Source of the DNA: Clostridia bacterium
GTDB lineage: Bacteria > Bacillota > Clostridia > Monoglobales > Monoglobaceae
Assembly: GCA_017409915.1 (NCBI GenBank)
Contig: JAFQRU010000086.1
Coordinates: 1 to 16,674 of the forward strand
Direction of reading: 5' to 3'
Length of the DNA: 16,674 nucleotides
Of this stretch, positions 1 through 7,944 are shown piece after piece (position 1 is the first letter of the stretch; each line of letters opens with the position of its first letter). Made by a program: the position numbers and the translations under genes. The notes under the pieces are model-generated. The model was not told where the DNA came from. It searched no databases and was given only the letters and a program-made list of their open reading frames with translations.

Positions 1-1851
1 CATATATCCTCTCATCTTCATAGATGTTGTTCTTCCAATCTGGTGGTTTGGAACAGCAGATACATGAGATGTAACAAACGCACTTGGCATAACAACGCTT
101 GTTCCGTGCTGGATAAGCATTCTCTCCCCGGCATCTGAGTCATCACTTGCCCAGTATTGCTGGAAATAATGCATCATTCCGGCATCAAATCTACCGCCGC
201 CGCCTGCACATCCTTCAAAGAGAATATTCGGGAACGCACCCATAATTCTCTCTAAAATTTCATAGAGACCAAGCATATATCTGTGGGTAATTTCCCCTTG
301 TCTTTCAGGAGGAAGTTTTGCAGAACCGATTTCAGTAAGATCACGGTTTACATCCCACTTAACATATTCAATAGGAGCACTGCTTAAAATATCAGTCAAT
401 TTTCCGATAATATATTCACGGACATCTTCGCGGGATAAATCCATTGCAAGTTCATATCTTGCAAGATTTCTGTCTCTTCCTTCTGCGTGGAGACACCAAT
501 CAGGATGAGCCCTATAAATATCGCTGTCAGGACAAATCATTTCAGGTTCAAACCATAAGCCAAATTTAAGTCCCATAGCATTAAGCTTTTCACCAAAGCC
601 TTTAAGACCGCTTGGCATTTTTTTAAGGTTAACATTCCAGTCGCCCAATGAACAAGTTTCATCATTGCGGACTCTATACCAACCGTCATCCACAACAAGC
701 ATCTCTATTCCTGCTTTAACTGCCTGACTTGCAAGCTCAAGAAGTTTTTCTTCTGTGAAGTCCATATATGTAGCTTCCCAGTTGTTGATAAGAACAGGAC
801 GCTCTTTATCACGCCAAGGGCCTTTTGCAAGGCGTGTGCGATAAAGTTCGTGGTATGTTCTTGACATTTCACCCATACCGTTTGCGGAATAAACCATAAC
901 AACTTCCGGTGCAACGAACTTTTCATTTACATCAAGATGCCATAAGAAATCTGTTGAGCCTATACCCATAAATGCACGGGCAGCTCCATATCTTTCAACT
1001 TCAACACCGCATTCAAAGTTACCGCTGTATACGAAGTCGAAGCCATAGATATCTCCGGTAGTTTCAGTTGAGTCCTTTCTTGCAAGAGCAAAGAATGGTC
1101 TCTGTCCGTGAGAACGGCAAACACCTCTATTTTCGATTGTTCTGCATCCATAAGTCAAAGGACTTCTTTCAATATAAGCTTCCCTTCCCCATGCACCATG
1201 CAAACAAATAAGGTCATAGTTGTGGTCAAAAAAGTCAAAGCTCATACTCATTATTCTCTGAATTTTGGCAGGAGCATTTCCTTTATTTGTAACCTCGATA
1301 TTTCTTGTTATAACATCAAGATTTGTGTAAGCTGTATATCTGTGCAAGAATTCAAGGCCTGTAACCTCATCCTTAAAGAGAATTTCAAGGGTCTTAGCCT
1401 CATCATCGCTTTCAACATATGTTGATGGAAGGCCTTCAAGTTTCGGCTTAGAATCATAGATTTTATGGGAAACATATGTTAACTTGGTTGTTCTGCTTCC
1501 ATCTCCATAAGTTGCATGAAAGCCAGGTCTTCTTGTATCACAGCTTCCGAAAGTCGGATATTCCTGACACAATACACCGCTGGAAACAAATGTGCTTCCG
1601 CCTAATCCCTCACAGTCAGCAGCAGATGCTTCTGCGCCTGTTCTTTCATCTTCTCTTATAAATTCACTATCCATTACAACACCGCTTACAAATGGGCTGT
1701 AATCGTATGTAAACATACCTTCTAAGCTTTCAAGTCTTTTGCCATAATAAAGGTGTTCTAAAACATGTTCACCTCTTAAACGGAAAGCATATGAGGTATT
1801 TGGAGTCTGGATGTGAAAAGTTTTTGTATTAGAGTCAAAATTAATTGGCAT
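1..1851 (-). CDS. GH36 alpha-galactosidase, 3' end cut by window edge
   Basis: The enzyme should hydrolyse terminal alpha-1,6-galactosyl residues from raffinose- or melibiose-type oligosaccharides. No signal peptide is present, so it acts in the cytoplasm on imported sugar. I translated 617 codons from ATG 1851 down to base 1 with no stop; full-length GH36 proteins are about 720-740 residues, so roughly 100 C-terminal residues are missing. Family signatures in order are an N-terminal beta-supersandwich (about 1-330, with the FFDHNYDLICLHGAWGRE segment at 207-224), NNWEATYMDF at 356-365, VVDDGW at 386-391, the nucleophile motif YVKWDVNR with Asp500, GCAGGGGRFD at 547-556 and the acid/base motif WASDDSDAGER with the acid near Asp570. 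An AGGAGGG site sits 8 bases before the ATG. It follows the NanA-like gene by 19 bases and ends the visible transport operon. Family is certain; the exact natural substrate is not. Confidence 0.95.
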   Translation of the reverse strand, partial: MPINFDSNTKTFHIQTPNTSYAFRLRGEHVLEHLYYGKRLESLEGMFTYDYSPFVSGVVMDSEFIREDERTGAEASAADCEGLGGSTFVSSGVLCQEYPTFGSCDTRRPGFHATYGDGSRTTKLTYVSHKIYDSKPKLEGLPSTYVESDDEAKTLEILFKDEVTGLEFLHRYTAYTNLDVITRNIEVTNKGNAPAKIQRIMSMSFDFFDHNYDLICLHGAWGREAYIERSPLTYGCRTIENRGVCRSHGQRPFFALARKDSTETTGDIYGFDFVYSGNFECGVEVERYGAARAFMGIGSTDFLWHLDVNEKFVAPEVVMVYSANGMGEMSRTYHELYRTRLAKGPWRDKERPVLINNWEATYMDFTEEKLLELASQAVKAGIEMLVVDDGWYRVRNDETCSLGDWNVNLKKMPSGLKGFGEKLNAMGLKFGLWFEPEMICPDSDIYRAHPDWCLHAEGRDRNLARYELAMDLSREDVREYIIGKLTDILSSAPIEYVKWDVNRDLTEIGSAKLPPERQGEITHRYMLGLYEILERIMGAFPNILFEGCAGGGGRFDAGMMHYFQQYWASDDSDAGERMLIQHGTSVVMPSAFVTSHVSAVPNHQIGRTTSMKMRGYM

Positions 1852-1870
1852 CTCAAAACCCTCCTGGAGA

Positions 1871-2767
1871 TTAGTCTGCGAAAGGAATTCCTGCAGCTCT
1901 CATTGCGCTTTCAAAAGCAGCTCTTGTTTCATCATCAAATGCAGGGAATGGGAATTTTGCATTTCCGCCTGCATGGCCGAGCATCTGAACACCTGCTTTA
2001 ACGCCCGGAATTACACCAAATTTAAGTAAAACATCAACAACTCTATTTACATTAAACTGATGCTGCTGAGCCTTTGCGATATCGCCTGCTTTAAAAGCCT
2101 TATAAAGACGGATATATTCAGGAAGCATACAGTTATATGTGGCGCCAACACCCGCGTCTGCACCGGCTGTAAGACCTAAAAGAAGAGTTTCGTCAGGTCC
2201 GTTGATAATATTCATTTCTCCGTGTGTCATATCCTTAAGTCTTAACATACTGAAATAGTCACCGCTACTCCATTTTACACCTGTAATATTATCAATTTCA
2301 AAAATCTTTGCAATTAATTCAGGGCTCATATTAGCCTGAGCAGCAGGATGATAGTAAATAATTACAGGAATATTTACGCTTCCAGCAAGCTTTTTGTAGT
2401 AATTAAAGATTTCTTCATCGCTGTATCCAAAATAGAAAGGTGGAACTGCAGCGAGTGCATCTGCACCTGTTTTTTCAGCATGCTTTGCAAGTTCAACTGC
2501 TTCGAGGAAGTTGATTGAAGCGATATGGCAGATAATAGGCTTTCTGCCTGCAACATGCTTAACTGCTGTTTCGCACATAATTTCTCTTTCTTCTCTGCCC
2601 ATCAAAACGCCTTCACCTGTTGCGCCGAGAACATAGAAACCGTCAGCGCCCTGACCTAACTGCCAGTCGATTATATCCTTTGCAGCCTGCACATTGATTG
2701 TTTTGTTGTCTTCATTAAATGGCGTAATAATCGCCGGCATAATTCCTTCAAATTTAATGTTTTTCAT
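1871..2767 (-). CDS. N-acetylneuraminate lyase family (DHDPS superfamily) aldolase
   Basis: This is a class I, Schiff-base pyruvate aldolase of 298 residues, the usual length for NanA. Visible landmarks are GATGE at 48-52 (pyruvate carboxylate loop), Tyr138 in a YYHPA segment where family members have YNIPA, the Schiff-base Lys165 in GVKWSSGD, NGPDE at 189-193 and GADAGVGATYN at 202-212. The last two match the sialic-acid-binding segments of NanA better than those of DapA. Differences from E. coli NanA as I recall it are Ser for Thr167 and Pro for Tyr190. It may cleave N-acetylneuraminate to pyruvate and ManNAc, or a related 2-keto-3-deoxy sugar acid such as KDG or KDGal; the sequence alone does not decide. 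No nanE or nanK partner is in the window. An AAGGAG site lies 9 bases before the ATG. It follows the solute-binding protein across a hairpin and precedes the alpha-galactosidase. Confidence 0.88.
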   Translation of the reverse strand: MKNIKFEGIMPAIITPFNEDNKTINVQAAKDIIDWQLGQGADGFYVLGATGEGVLMGREEREIMCETAVKHVAGRKPIICHIASINFLEAVELAKHAEKTGADALAAVPPFYFGYSDEEIFNYYKKLAGSVNIPVIIYYHPAAQANMSPELIAKIFEIDNITGVKWSSGDYFSMLRLKDMTHGEMNIINGPDETLLLGLTAGADAGVGATYNCMLPEYIRLYKAFKAGDIAKAQQHQFNVNRVVDVLLKFGVIPGVKAGVQMLGHAGGNAKFPFPAFDDETRAAFESAMRAAGIPFAD

Positions 2768-2791
2768 TCTTGAATGCTCCTTTTCGTAGGT

Positions 2792-2821
2792 AAAGGGATA
2801 TTCCCAAAGGAATACCCCTTT
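2792..2821 (-). terminator. Intercistronic hairpin after the solute-binding protein gene
   Basis: A 13-bp stem (one G-T pair) with a 4-base loop lies between the stop of the solute-binding protein and the start of the aldolase. On the coding (minus) strand the bases that follow are CCTACG, without a U-run, so it looks like a leaky attenuator or a 3' mRNA-stabilising structure rather than a full terminator. Such a hairpin would keep binding-protein mRNA more abundant than the downstream enzyme mRNA. The T-rich side falls on the plus strand, where no gene exists to be terminated. Confidence 0.6.
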
Positions 2822-2834
2822 CTTTTTTTATCCC

Positions 2835-4391
2835 TTATTTCTGGTTAGCTAAATATCTGTCGTAAGTCTTCTGGCTGATTTCGATAAGTTCATCAAGACC
2901 TAAGTTCTTTAAGTCTTTCTTATACTGTTTCCAGTCTTTTTCAACATCAGCTTTTCCTGTAATCCATTCACCCTTCTTCTGACCAACGAGCTTGAAGAGG
3001 TCAACTGTAAGTTCGGAAATTCTGTCAGAATCTGCTGTATCATAGTAAGGACGAGGCCAGATTTCATCATCGATATATTCTTCATAAAGTTTATATGTGT
3101 CGATATATGACTTTTGAACTTCTGTAGTTTCAACCTTCTCGTCAAACCATTCTGTCAATTCTGCGCATGGCCATGAAATAAGTGTGTTGTTATTTATCAT
3201 AACAGCCTGGCTCATACCTTCTTCAGGTTTGTTAAACTTCCACATACCGTCTTCTTCATAGAATGTTCTTCCCAGCATACCATTTTTAAGCTGTGTAGCA
3301 ACTTCAAAGCTATAGAAGTTATCAATCCATCTCATAACAGCCGCAGGATCTTCACAAGTGCTTGTGATTTCGAACATATTTGTGTTAGCATATGTGATAC
3401 CTAATGGGTGGAGATGTAATACAGGCTTAATCTTGCCATCAGCTGAAAGTGGCTTGATTGCAATATATTCTTCCGGATTAGCAGAAATGTTTGCATCGTT
3501 CCAGTAGAAACCAACCTTAGATACCTGGTTAGCAACCTTTGCGTTAAAGCTTGCCTGGTTCTGAGTCATACATTCCATATCAAGAAGACCTTCTTTGTAA
3601 AGCTTGCCATAGTAGCTAACCATTTCCTTCCATTCATTCATCACAGGAGCAAACTTAACTTTTCCGTCCTGGATTGCAAGGAACTGATCCCATGTACCGT
3701 GCTTTGCTGAAACGCCCCAAGAAGATAAGAGAACTTCTGGGTAAGAATAACCTGCGTTATTATACCAAGACATTGGGATTTCATCTGCTTTGCCGTTGCC
3801 GTTAGGGTCCTGAGTCTTAAACGCCTTTAATACTTCATAAAGGTCATCAAGAGTCTCCGGAACTTCTAAGCCTAACTTATCAAGCCAAGCTTTGTTGATG
3901 AAGAATGAGCTTTCATAAGCACCTGCTTCAAAGTCTGAAATTGATGGTAATGAATAAATATGTCCATCAGAAAGTGTTATGATACTCTTAGCTGTTGGAT
4001 ATTTTTCAAAAAGCTTCCAGAGGTTTGGAGTGTTCTTCTTTGTGATATATTCTTCGAGAGGAATTAAAATTCCTGAATTTGCATATCTAACAACTTCAAC
4101 AGCGCTGAGCTTGTTACCAAAAATAACATCAGGGAAGTTAGCACCACTGTTAAGCTGAAGCTTAAGAGCTTCTCCTGTTGTTCCAACCCATTCAATGTTA
4201 AGGTCTGTGAAGCTTGCCGCGTAGTCTAAAAGTTCCTGACCAACTTCTTCAAAGCCTTTCCAGCCTGCTTCAGATGCAGCACAAGTAATTGTTTCTGTTG
4301 TTACAGTTTCTTTTTTACATCCTGCAAAGCAAGAAACAATCAAAACAACTGCAAGACATAATGTTAAGATTTTTACAAAACTTTTTTTCAT
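2835..4391 (-). CDS. Sugar ABC transporter solute-binding lipoprotein (LplA/YtcQ type)
   Basis: This is the extracellular receptor that captures an oligosaccharide and delivers it to the two permeases encoded just upstream. The 518-residue product begins with a positively charged MKKS start, a hydrophobic core and a lipobox ending AGC, with Cys25 as the predicted lipid anchor. The mature part has features of large family-1 carbohydrate-binding proteins: an N-terminal lobe with GANFPDVIFGN near 78-88, an EYITKKNTPNLWKL segment, a hinge region and a C-terminal lobe rich in Trp and Tyr. Length of about 500 or more matches the LplA/YtcQ subgroup and exceeds the usual 420-residue maltose-type receptors. 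An AAGAGGAG site precedes the ATG. The gene lies 38 bases after the YtcP-type permease and is followed by a hairpin. The ligand cannot be read from sequence. Confidence 0.93.
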   Translation of the reverse strand: MKKSFVKILTLCLAVVLIVSCFAGCKKETVTTETITCAASEAGWKGFEEVGQELLDYAASFTDLNIEWVGTTGEALKLQLNSGANFPDVIFGNKLSAVEVVRYANSGILIPLEEYITKKNTPNLWKLFEKYPTAKSIITLSDGHIYSLPSISDFEAGAYESSFFINKAWLDKLGLEVPETLDDLYEVLKAFKTQDPNGNGKADEIPMSWYNNAGYSYPEVLLSSWGVSAKHGTWDQFLAIQDGKVKFAPVMNEWKEMVSYYGKLYKEGLLDMECMTQNQASFNAKVANQVSKVGFYWNDANISANPEEYIAIKPLSADGKIKPVLHLHPLGITYANTNMFEITSTCEDPAAVMRWIDNFYSFEVATQLKNGMLGRTFYEEDGMWKFNKPEEGMSQAVMINNNTLISWPCAELTEWFDEKVETTEVQKSYIDTYKLYEEYIDDEIWPRPYYDTADSDRISELTVDLFKLVGQKKGEWITGKADVEKDWKQYKKDLKNLGLDELIEISQKTYDRYLANQK

Positions 4392-4429
4392 TTTCTTGTC
4401 TCCTCTTATATATAAATTTTAATTTTTTA

Positions 4430-5320
4430 CTAACCTTTAACAGATCCAACCATAACACCTTTTACGAAGTATTTCTGGATAAACGGATATAACAAGAATA
4501 CCGGGATAGATGAAATAATAACCACAGAGTATCTTGTAAGCTGTTCTGCTTTCTGAGTTTCCATAGCCATAAGAGAGCTTGCTCCAACCTCACTGGAATT
4601 TGCCTTAATCTGGTCAGTTATTGATTTTAAAACGAGCTGAAGCGGCCACTTTTTAGAATCCTGAATATAATACAAGGATGTCATATAGTTGTTCCAGAAA
4701 CCGAGAGCTGTATAAAGAACTATAACTGCGATAATCGCTTTTGAAAGCGGAAGCACAATCTTGAAGAAGAATGTGAAATATGAACCGCCGTCAACCTTAA
4801 TGGACTCAAACAATTCTTCAGAAACATTGGACTGGAAGAATGAACGGCAGATAATCATATTGTAAACACTAAGACCCGGCAAGATAAGAGCCCAATAGGT
4901 GTTCATTGTTCCTAAGCTCTGGTGTAATAAATATGTAGGAATAAGGCCACCGCCGAAATACATTGTGAATACGAAAAAGCCGTTTATAAATCTTCTTCCC
5001 GGAAGTTCTTTTCTGGAAAGAGCAAAAGCCGTTATTAAACATATAGCCATAGCTATTGATGTTCCCCAAACAGTAAGGATAATACTGTTTTTAAAGCCTG
5101 TTACAAGTCTTGCATCTTCCAAAATCTTTGCATATCCCAAGAAAGTTACACCTTTAGGAAGAAGCATTGTCTGACCTGCCGCAACAGCGTTAGGATCACT
5201 TATTGATGCAATAAGAATAAAATAAATCGGGTATACGATAAGCGCTGTAATTATAATAAGAAAAATACTATTAAAAAATCCAAATACTTTATCTGAATCA
5301 AGTTTTTTAGTTTTAAACAA
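4430..5320 (-). CDS. Carbohydrate ABC transporter permease (LplC/YtcP type)
   Basis: One half of the membrane channel of the importer; 296 residues. It has about six hydrophobic segments (roughly 13-40, 78-101, 111-132, 142-160, 186-208 and 264-282) and the cytoplasmic EAA coupling loop at 168-191 (EELFESIKVDGGS and a following LP), which docks on the ATPase. The C-terminus KYFVKGVMVGSVKG is characteristic of this permease subgroup. The start codon is TTG at 5320: no in-frame ATG is nearby, the codon lies 10 bases after a very strong AAGGAGG, and the predicted N-terminus MFKTKKLDSDK fits the family. The ribosome site overlaps the stop codon of the upstream permease gene (15-base gap), consistent with translational coupling. 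Confidence 0.94.
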   Translation of the reverse strand: MFKTKKLDSDKVFGFFNSIFLIIITALIVYPIYFILIASISDPNAVAAGQTMLLPKGVTFLGYAKILEDARLVTGFKNSIILTVWGTSIAMAICLITAFALSRKELPGRRFINGFFVFTMYFGGGLIPTYLLHQSLGTMNTYWALILPGLSVYNMIICRSFFQSNVSEELFESIKVDGGSYFTFFFKIVLPLSKAIIAVIVLYTALGFWNNYMTSLYYIQDSKKWPLQLVLKSITDQIKANSSEVGASSLMAMETQKAEQLTRYSVVIISSIPVFLLYPFIQKYFVKGVMVGSVKG

Positions 5321-5330
5321 TGTTATCCCC

Positions 5331-5337
5331 CCTCCTT
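5331..5337 (-). promoter_or_regulatory. Ribosome binding site that supports a TTG start
   Basis: AAGGAGG read on the minus strand overlaps the TAA stop of the upstream permease and lies 10 bases before the TTG at 5320. It is the only strong site in this junction and decides the unusual start codon. Confidence 0.75.
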
Positions 5338-6289
5338 AGAAAATTGAGTTGTCGCTTAACTTGTTGGCAATACCATTAACTATTAAAAGCAATGAAATGT
5401 TTGCAAGGTTGTTAAACAAAGATATAGCCGTCGAGAATGCGAAGTCGCCCTTAATAAGACCAAGCTCATAAGCATATGTTCCGATTACGTCGGAAGCACC
5501 TCTGTTAAGGTCAGTCTGAATCAAAAGCATCTTATCTACACCAACTGAAAGAAGGTGTCCGCACTGCAAAATGAGAAGGATAACGATTGTATCGCGAAGA
5601 GCAGGAAGTTCAATGCTCCAGATGATTCTGAGTCTTGTTGCGCCGTCAATCTTTGCAGCTTCAAGCTGTTCCTGGTCAACAGAAGATAATGCAGATAAAT
5701 ACATAACCGCACTATATCCAAGACCTGCCCAGATACCGGTTATAACATAAATCGGAAGAACATATTTATCCTCTCCGAAGAAAAGGATTTTCTCGCCTGT
5801 AAATTTCTCAACAAGAATGTTGATAATACCTGAATTTGGAGCAAGTAAAACAACAGCCATGGTCATAACAATAACCACTGAGAACAAATACGGGATATAT
5901 GTAACGTTCTGAATAAACTTCTTTCTTCTTATATGCTGAACCTGGTTTAAAGATAAAGCAAAGATAAGAGGCAACGGGAACAATAACACCTGGGAAACCA
6001 TAGAAATCTTAATGGTATTCCAGATAATTCTCATACTGTTCGGAGAAGCAAAAAATCTCCTGAAATGTTCAAAACCTATCCAAGGAGCCTGGCTGATCGG
6101 TCTTCCCGGCATAAATCTCTTAAAAGCAAGAGTAATACCATAAATCGGGTAGTAGTGGAATATAAGCATGCCAACCACAGCCGGAATTAAAAATACATAC
6201 AATTGCCAGCATTTTAAAATTCTTTTAAGCAAAGATTCTTTCTTAATTGAAAGAATTGCTACATCACCATTATTTTTTTGCAATTTCAT
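5336..6289 (-). CDS. Carbohydrate ABC transporter permease (LplB/YteP type)
   Basis: The second channel half of the importer. From ATG 6289 the product is 317 residues, normal for the family. It has a first membrane segment with the family-typical YVFLIPAVVGMLIFHYYPIYG at about 31-51 (split here around Met41), five further membrane segments, and an EAA coupling loop at 207-230 (EQLEAAKIDGAT and ELPALRDT). A longer reading from 6355 is open, but it would start upstream of the promoter at 6308-6336, so it is rejected. GAGAGG lies only 3 bases before ATG 6289; a TTG two codons later (6283) would have 9-base spacing and cannot be excluded. This is the first gene of the transport operon. No ATPase follows, as is usual where a shared MsmX-type ATPase energises several importers. 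Confidence 0.92.
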   Translation of the reverse strand: MKLQKNNGDVAILSIKKESLLKRILKCWQLYVFLIPAVVGMLIFHYYPIYGITLAFKRFMPGRPISQAPWIGFEHFRRFFASPNSMRIIWNTIKISMVSQVLLFPLPLIFALSLNQVQHIRRKKFIQNVTYIPYLFSVVIVMTMAVVLLAPNSGIINILVEKFTGEKILFFGEDKYVLPIYVITGIWAGLGYSAVMYLSALSSVDQEQLEAAKIDGATRLRIIWSIELPALRDTIVILLILQCGHLLSVGVDKMLLIQTDLNRGASDVIGTYAYELGLIKGDFAFSTAISLFNNLANISLLLIVNGIANKLSDNSIF

Positions 6290-6307
6290 CTTCCTCTCGT
6301 AAGTTTT

Positions 6308-6336
6308 ATTATAATGCACTACTCTAATGATAACAA
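6308..6336 (-). promoter_or_regulatory. Sigma-A type promoter of the transport operon
   Basis: On the minus strand a -35 box TTGTTA (6331-6336) is separated by exactly 17 bases from a perfect -10 box TATAAT (6308-6313). Transcription should start near 6300, giving a leader of only about 11 bases before ATG 6289. TGTTGCA lies just upstream of the -35 box and recurs at the other promoter of the window. Confidence 0.8.
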
Positions 6337-6414
6337 AATGCAACAAAAAAATCAAGTAAAATTAGGACAATTTTTTTTAATTTTTCGGACATCTTTTGTA
6401 AAATTTGCGTTTTA

Positions 6415-7914
6415 CTACTCAATATAGTACACTTTTGCGTCTTTATCCCCCATTGTTTCCTGAACAAATTCTTCAGCATTAGGGTAAAAACCAACGATTT
6501 CCGGCTCTTTTTCTTTGTTAGAGCCATATTGCCCGAGAGTCATTCCATATTTCTGAACATATGTATTGTTATACATTGTTGGAAGACTTGTTTCTTCCTC
6601 TGCAACTATGTGGAAAATTCTGTATGCACTCTTGTAGAAAATATTATCGTGAATAGAGAAGTTTCTTGCAGTATTTGTGTAGCTCCAGCCTTTAATGTGA
6701 GCAGGAGTATGCGTATTATGGCGTTGCTGTCCCCAGCCACATCCTGCATTTGTCATAATATTACCGCAGATTTCGCAGTTTTCGATATAACTTTCTGTAT
6801 CTCCCATAGTCTGGTTTAAGAAATATTCAACAGAATATACGCTTGTATCGATAACATTGTTGCTATATCTTATATTCTTTAATTCGTATTTCTTACCATT
6901 TGTTGTAATCTGATGAGTAACTGCTGCGTCATACTGTTGGTAGAAATAACAGTTATCCACTACATAATCATTACAAGCACCATAACATTCAATAGCATTG
7001 CCGTAACGGGTTACACTGCCTCTTCTGCCCTGGGGATAGTTTGGATCTGTTCCGAAATAATGCTGAATTGTTCCACCAATCCACCCAATTTCACTGTTGG
7101 TTACATGAGTTCCCATTCCGCCCGTAACGCCAAAATTCGCATACTTGATACAAACATTATCAATGTGAACATTTTGTCTTCTACCTGTTGAGAATATAGT
7201 TCTCTTTGCAACTGCTTCAATTGTATCGAATACTTCACCTGGGTTACCCTTGTCGCAACGGAGATAGAGGTCGCCTTTTGTTTCAAGGTCAACAATTGGA
7301 ACTAAGAAGCTTTCGCCTTTAGATTCTCCATCGGGATCTGACCATTTTACACGAATATCACAGAATAAATCAAGATCCTCTGTCATTTCATCTGCCATAA
7401 TAAACGGCTTATTTTCATCTTCACGACATACGAACATACCATTTCTGTAAGAAGGTATTAATTTGCGACAATGAGCCTCACCGTCATTAAAAACGAGAGT
7501 TCCGCAGTCAAGGATTTCTTCGTTAAGTTTCCAAATGTTATGGTCTTTGTCAAAAAGTGTCCACTGAGATGGGTTAGAAAGACTTCTGTCCCAACCATAA
7601 AACTTTGGTTTTTCGCCTTCGCCGTATGCGAAATATGTAACTTCTGACTGAGTTGCTACTGCCCCGCGGAAAACATCTCCTCTCTTAAAACAAACACCAT
7701 CTCCCGGATTGAGCTCTGTTGTAGAAACTTTTTCAAGGCTCTTCCAAGGAGTCTGCGGAGTCTTTCCGTCGTTGTCATCGTTTCCGCTTGTGCTTACATA
7801 GTAAACTGCACCCGAAACCTTTATTTCATCCTTTGTGTTACGGATTTCAGCTATTCTTCGCTCCGCAAGTTCTTCAAATTTCGCCAATACTTCTTTTGTT
7901 GCTTTTTCCATCAT
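6415..7914 (-). CDS. Cytoplasmic right-handed beta-helix protein, probable polysaccharide lyase or glycosidase
   Basis: The 499-residue product starts, after a charged helical stretch (1-30), with YYVSTSGNDDNDG at 38-50 and GDGVCFKRGDVFRG at 71-84. These motifs open many pectate-lyase-like, right-handed parallel beta-helix enzymes. From about 235 to 460 there are repeated short beta strands with N-x-I or N-x-F turns (for example HIDNVCIKYANF, VVDNCYFYQQ, ENCEICGNIM, SIHDNIFYKS), as expected of beta-helix coils. There is no signal peptide, which is unusual for this fold and suggests action on imported oligosaccharide. It is the last gene of the GRE operon (30 bases after the aldo/keto reductase) and lies directly before the transporter promoter. 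GH141-, GH120- or PL-type activities are candidates; I cannot assign a family or catalytic residues. An AGAGGG site lies 7 bases before the first of two tandem ATGs. Confidence 0.8.
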   Translation of the reverse strand: MMEKATKEVLAKFEELAERRIAEIRNTKDEIKVSGAVYYVSTSGNDDNDGKTPQTPWKSLEKVSTTELNPGDGVCFKRGDVFRGAVATQSEVTYFAYGEGEKPKFYGWDRSLSNPSQWTLFDKDHNIWKLNEEILDCGTLVFNDGEAHCRKLIPSYRNGMFVCREDENKPFIMADEMTEDLDLFCDIRVKWSDPDGESKGESFLVPIVDLETKGDLYLRCDKGNPGEVFDTIEAVAKRTIFSTGRRQNVHIDNVCIKYANFGVTGGMGTHVTNSEIGWIGGTIQHYFGTDPNYPQGRRGSVTRYGNAIECYGACNDYVVDNCYFYQQYDAAVTHQITTNGKKYELKNIRYSNNVIDTSVYSVEYFLNQTMGDTESYIENCEICGNIMTNAGCGWGQQRHNTHTPAHIKGWSYTNTARNFSIHDNIFYKSAYRIFHIVAEEETSLPTMYNNTYVQKYGMTLGQYGSNKEKEPEIVGFYPNAEEFVQETMGDKDAKVYYIE

Positions 7915-7944
7915 AACAATACCCTCTTTAATTATTATATTTGC

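Noticed and set aside
1108..1425. Plus-strand reading frame inside the alpha-galactosidase gene
   Set aside because: It is antisense to a strongly conserved GH36 sequence and its translation has no recognisable features. Other plus-strand frames (for example 4899-5174, 9758-10141, 11175-11639, 12502-12933) were rejected for the same reason.
2909..3145. Minus-strand frame inside the solute-binding protein gene
   Set aside because: It is an out-of-frame shadow of a gene with clear lipoprotein and receptor features.
6290..6355. Upstream extension of the YteP-type permease to an ATG at 6355
   Set aside because: It would put the start codon upstream of a near-consensus promoter (6308-6336) and add 22 residues not typical of the family; ATG 6289 has a ribosome site.
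6337..6414. Terminator between the beta-helix gene and the transporter promoter
   Set aside because: Only weak A/T stems are present (for example GTAAAA/TTTTAC, and AAAATTA/TAATTTT with a long loop). Read-through from the GRE operon into the transport operon is therefore possible.
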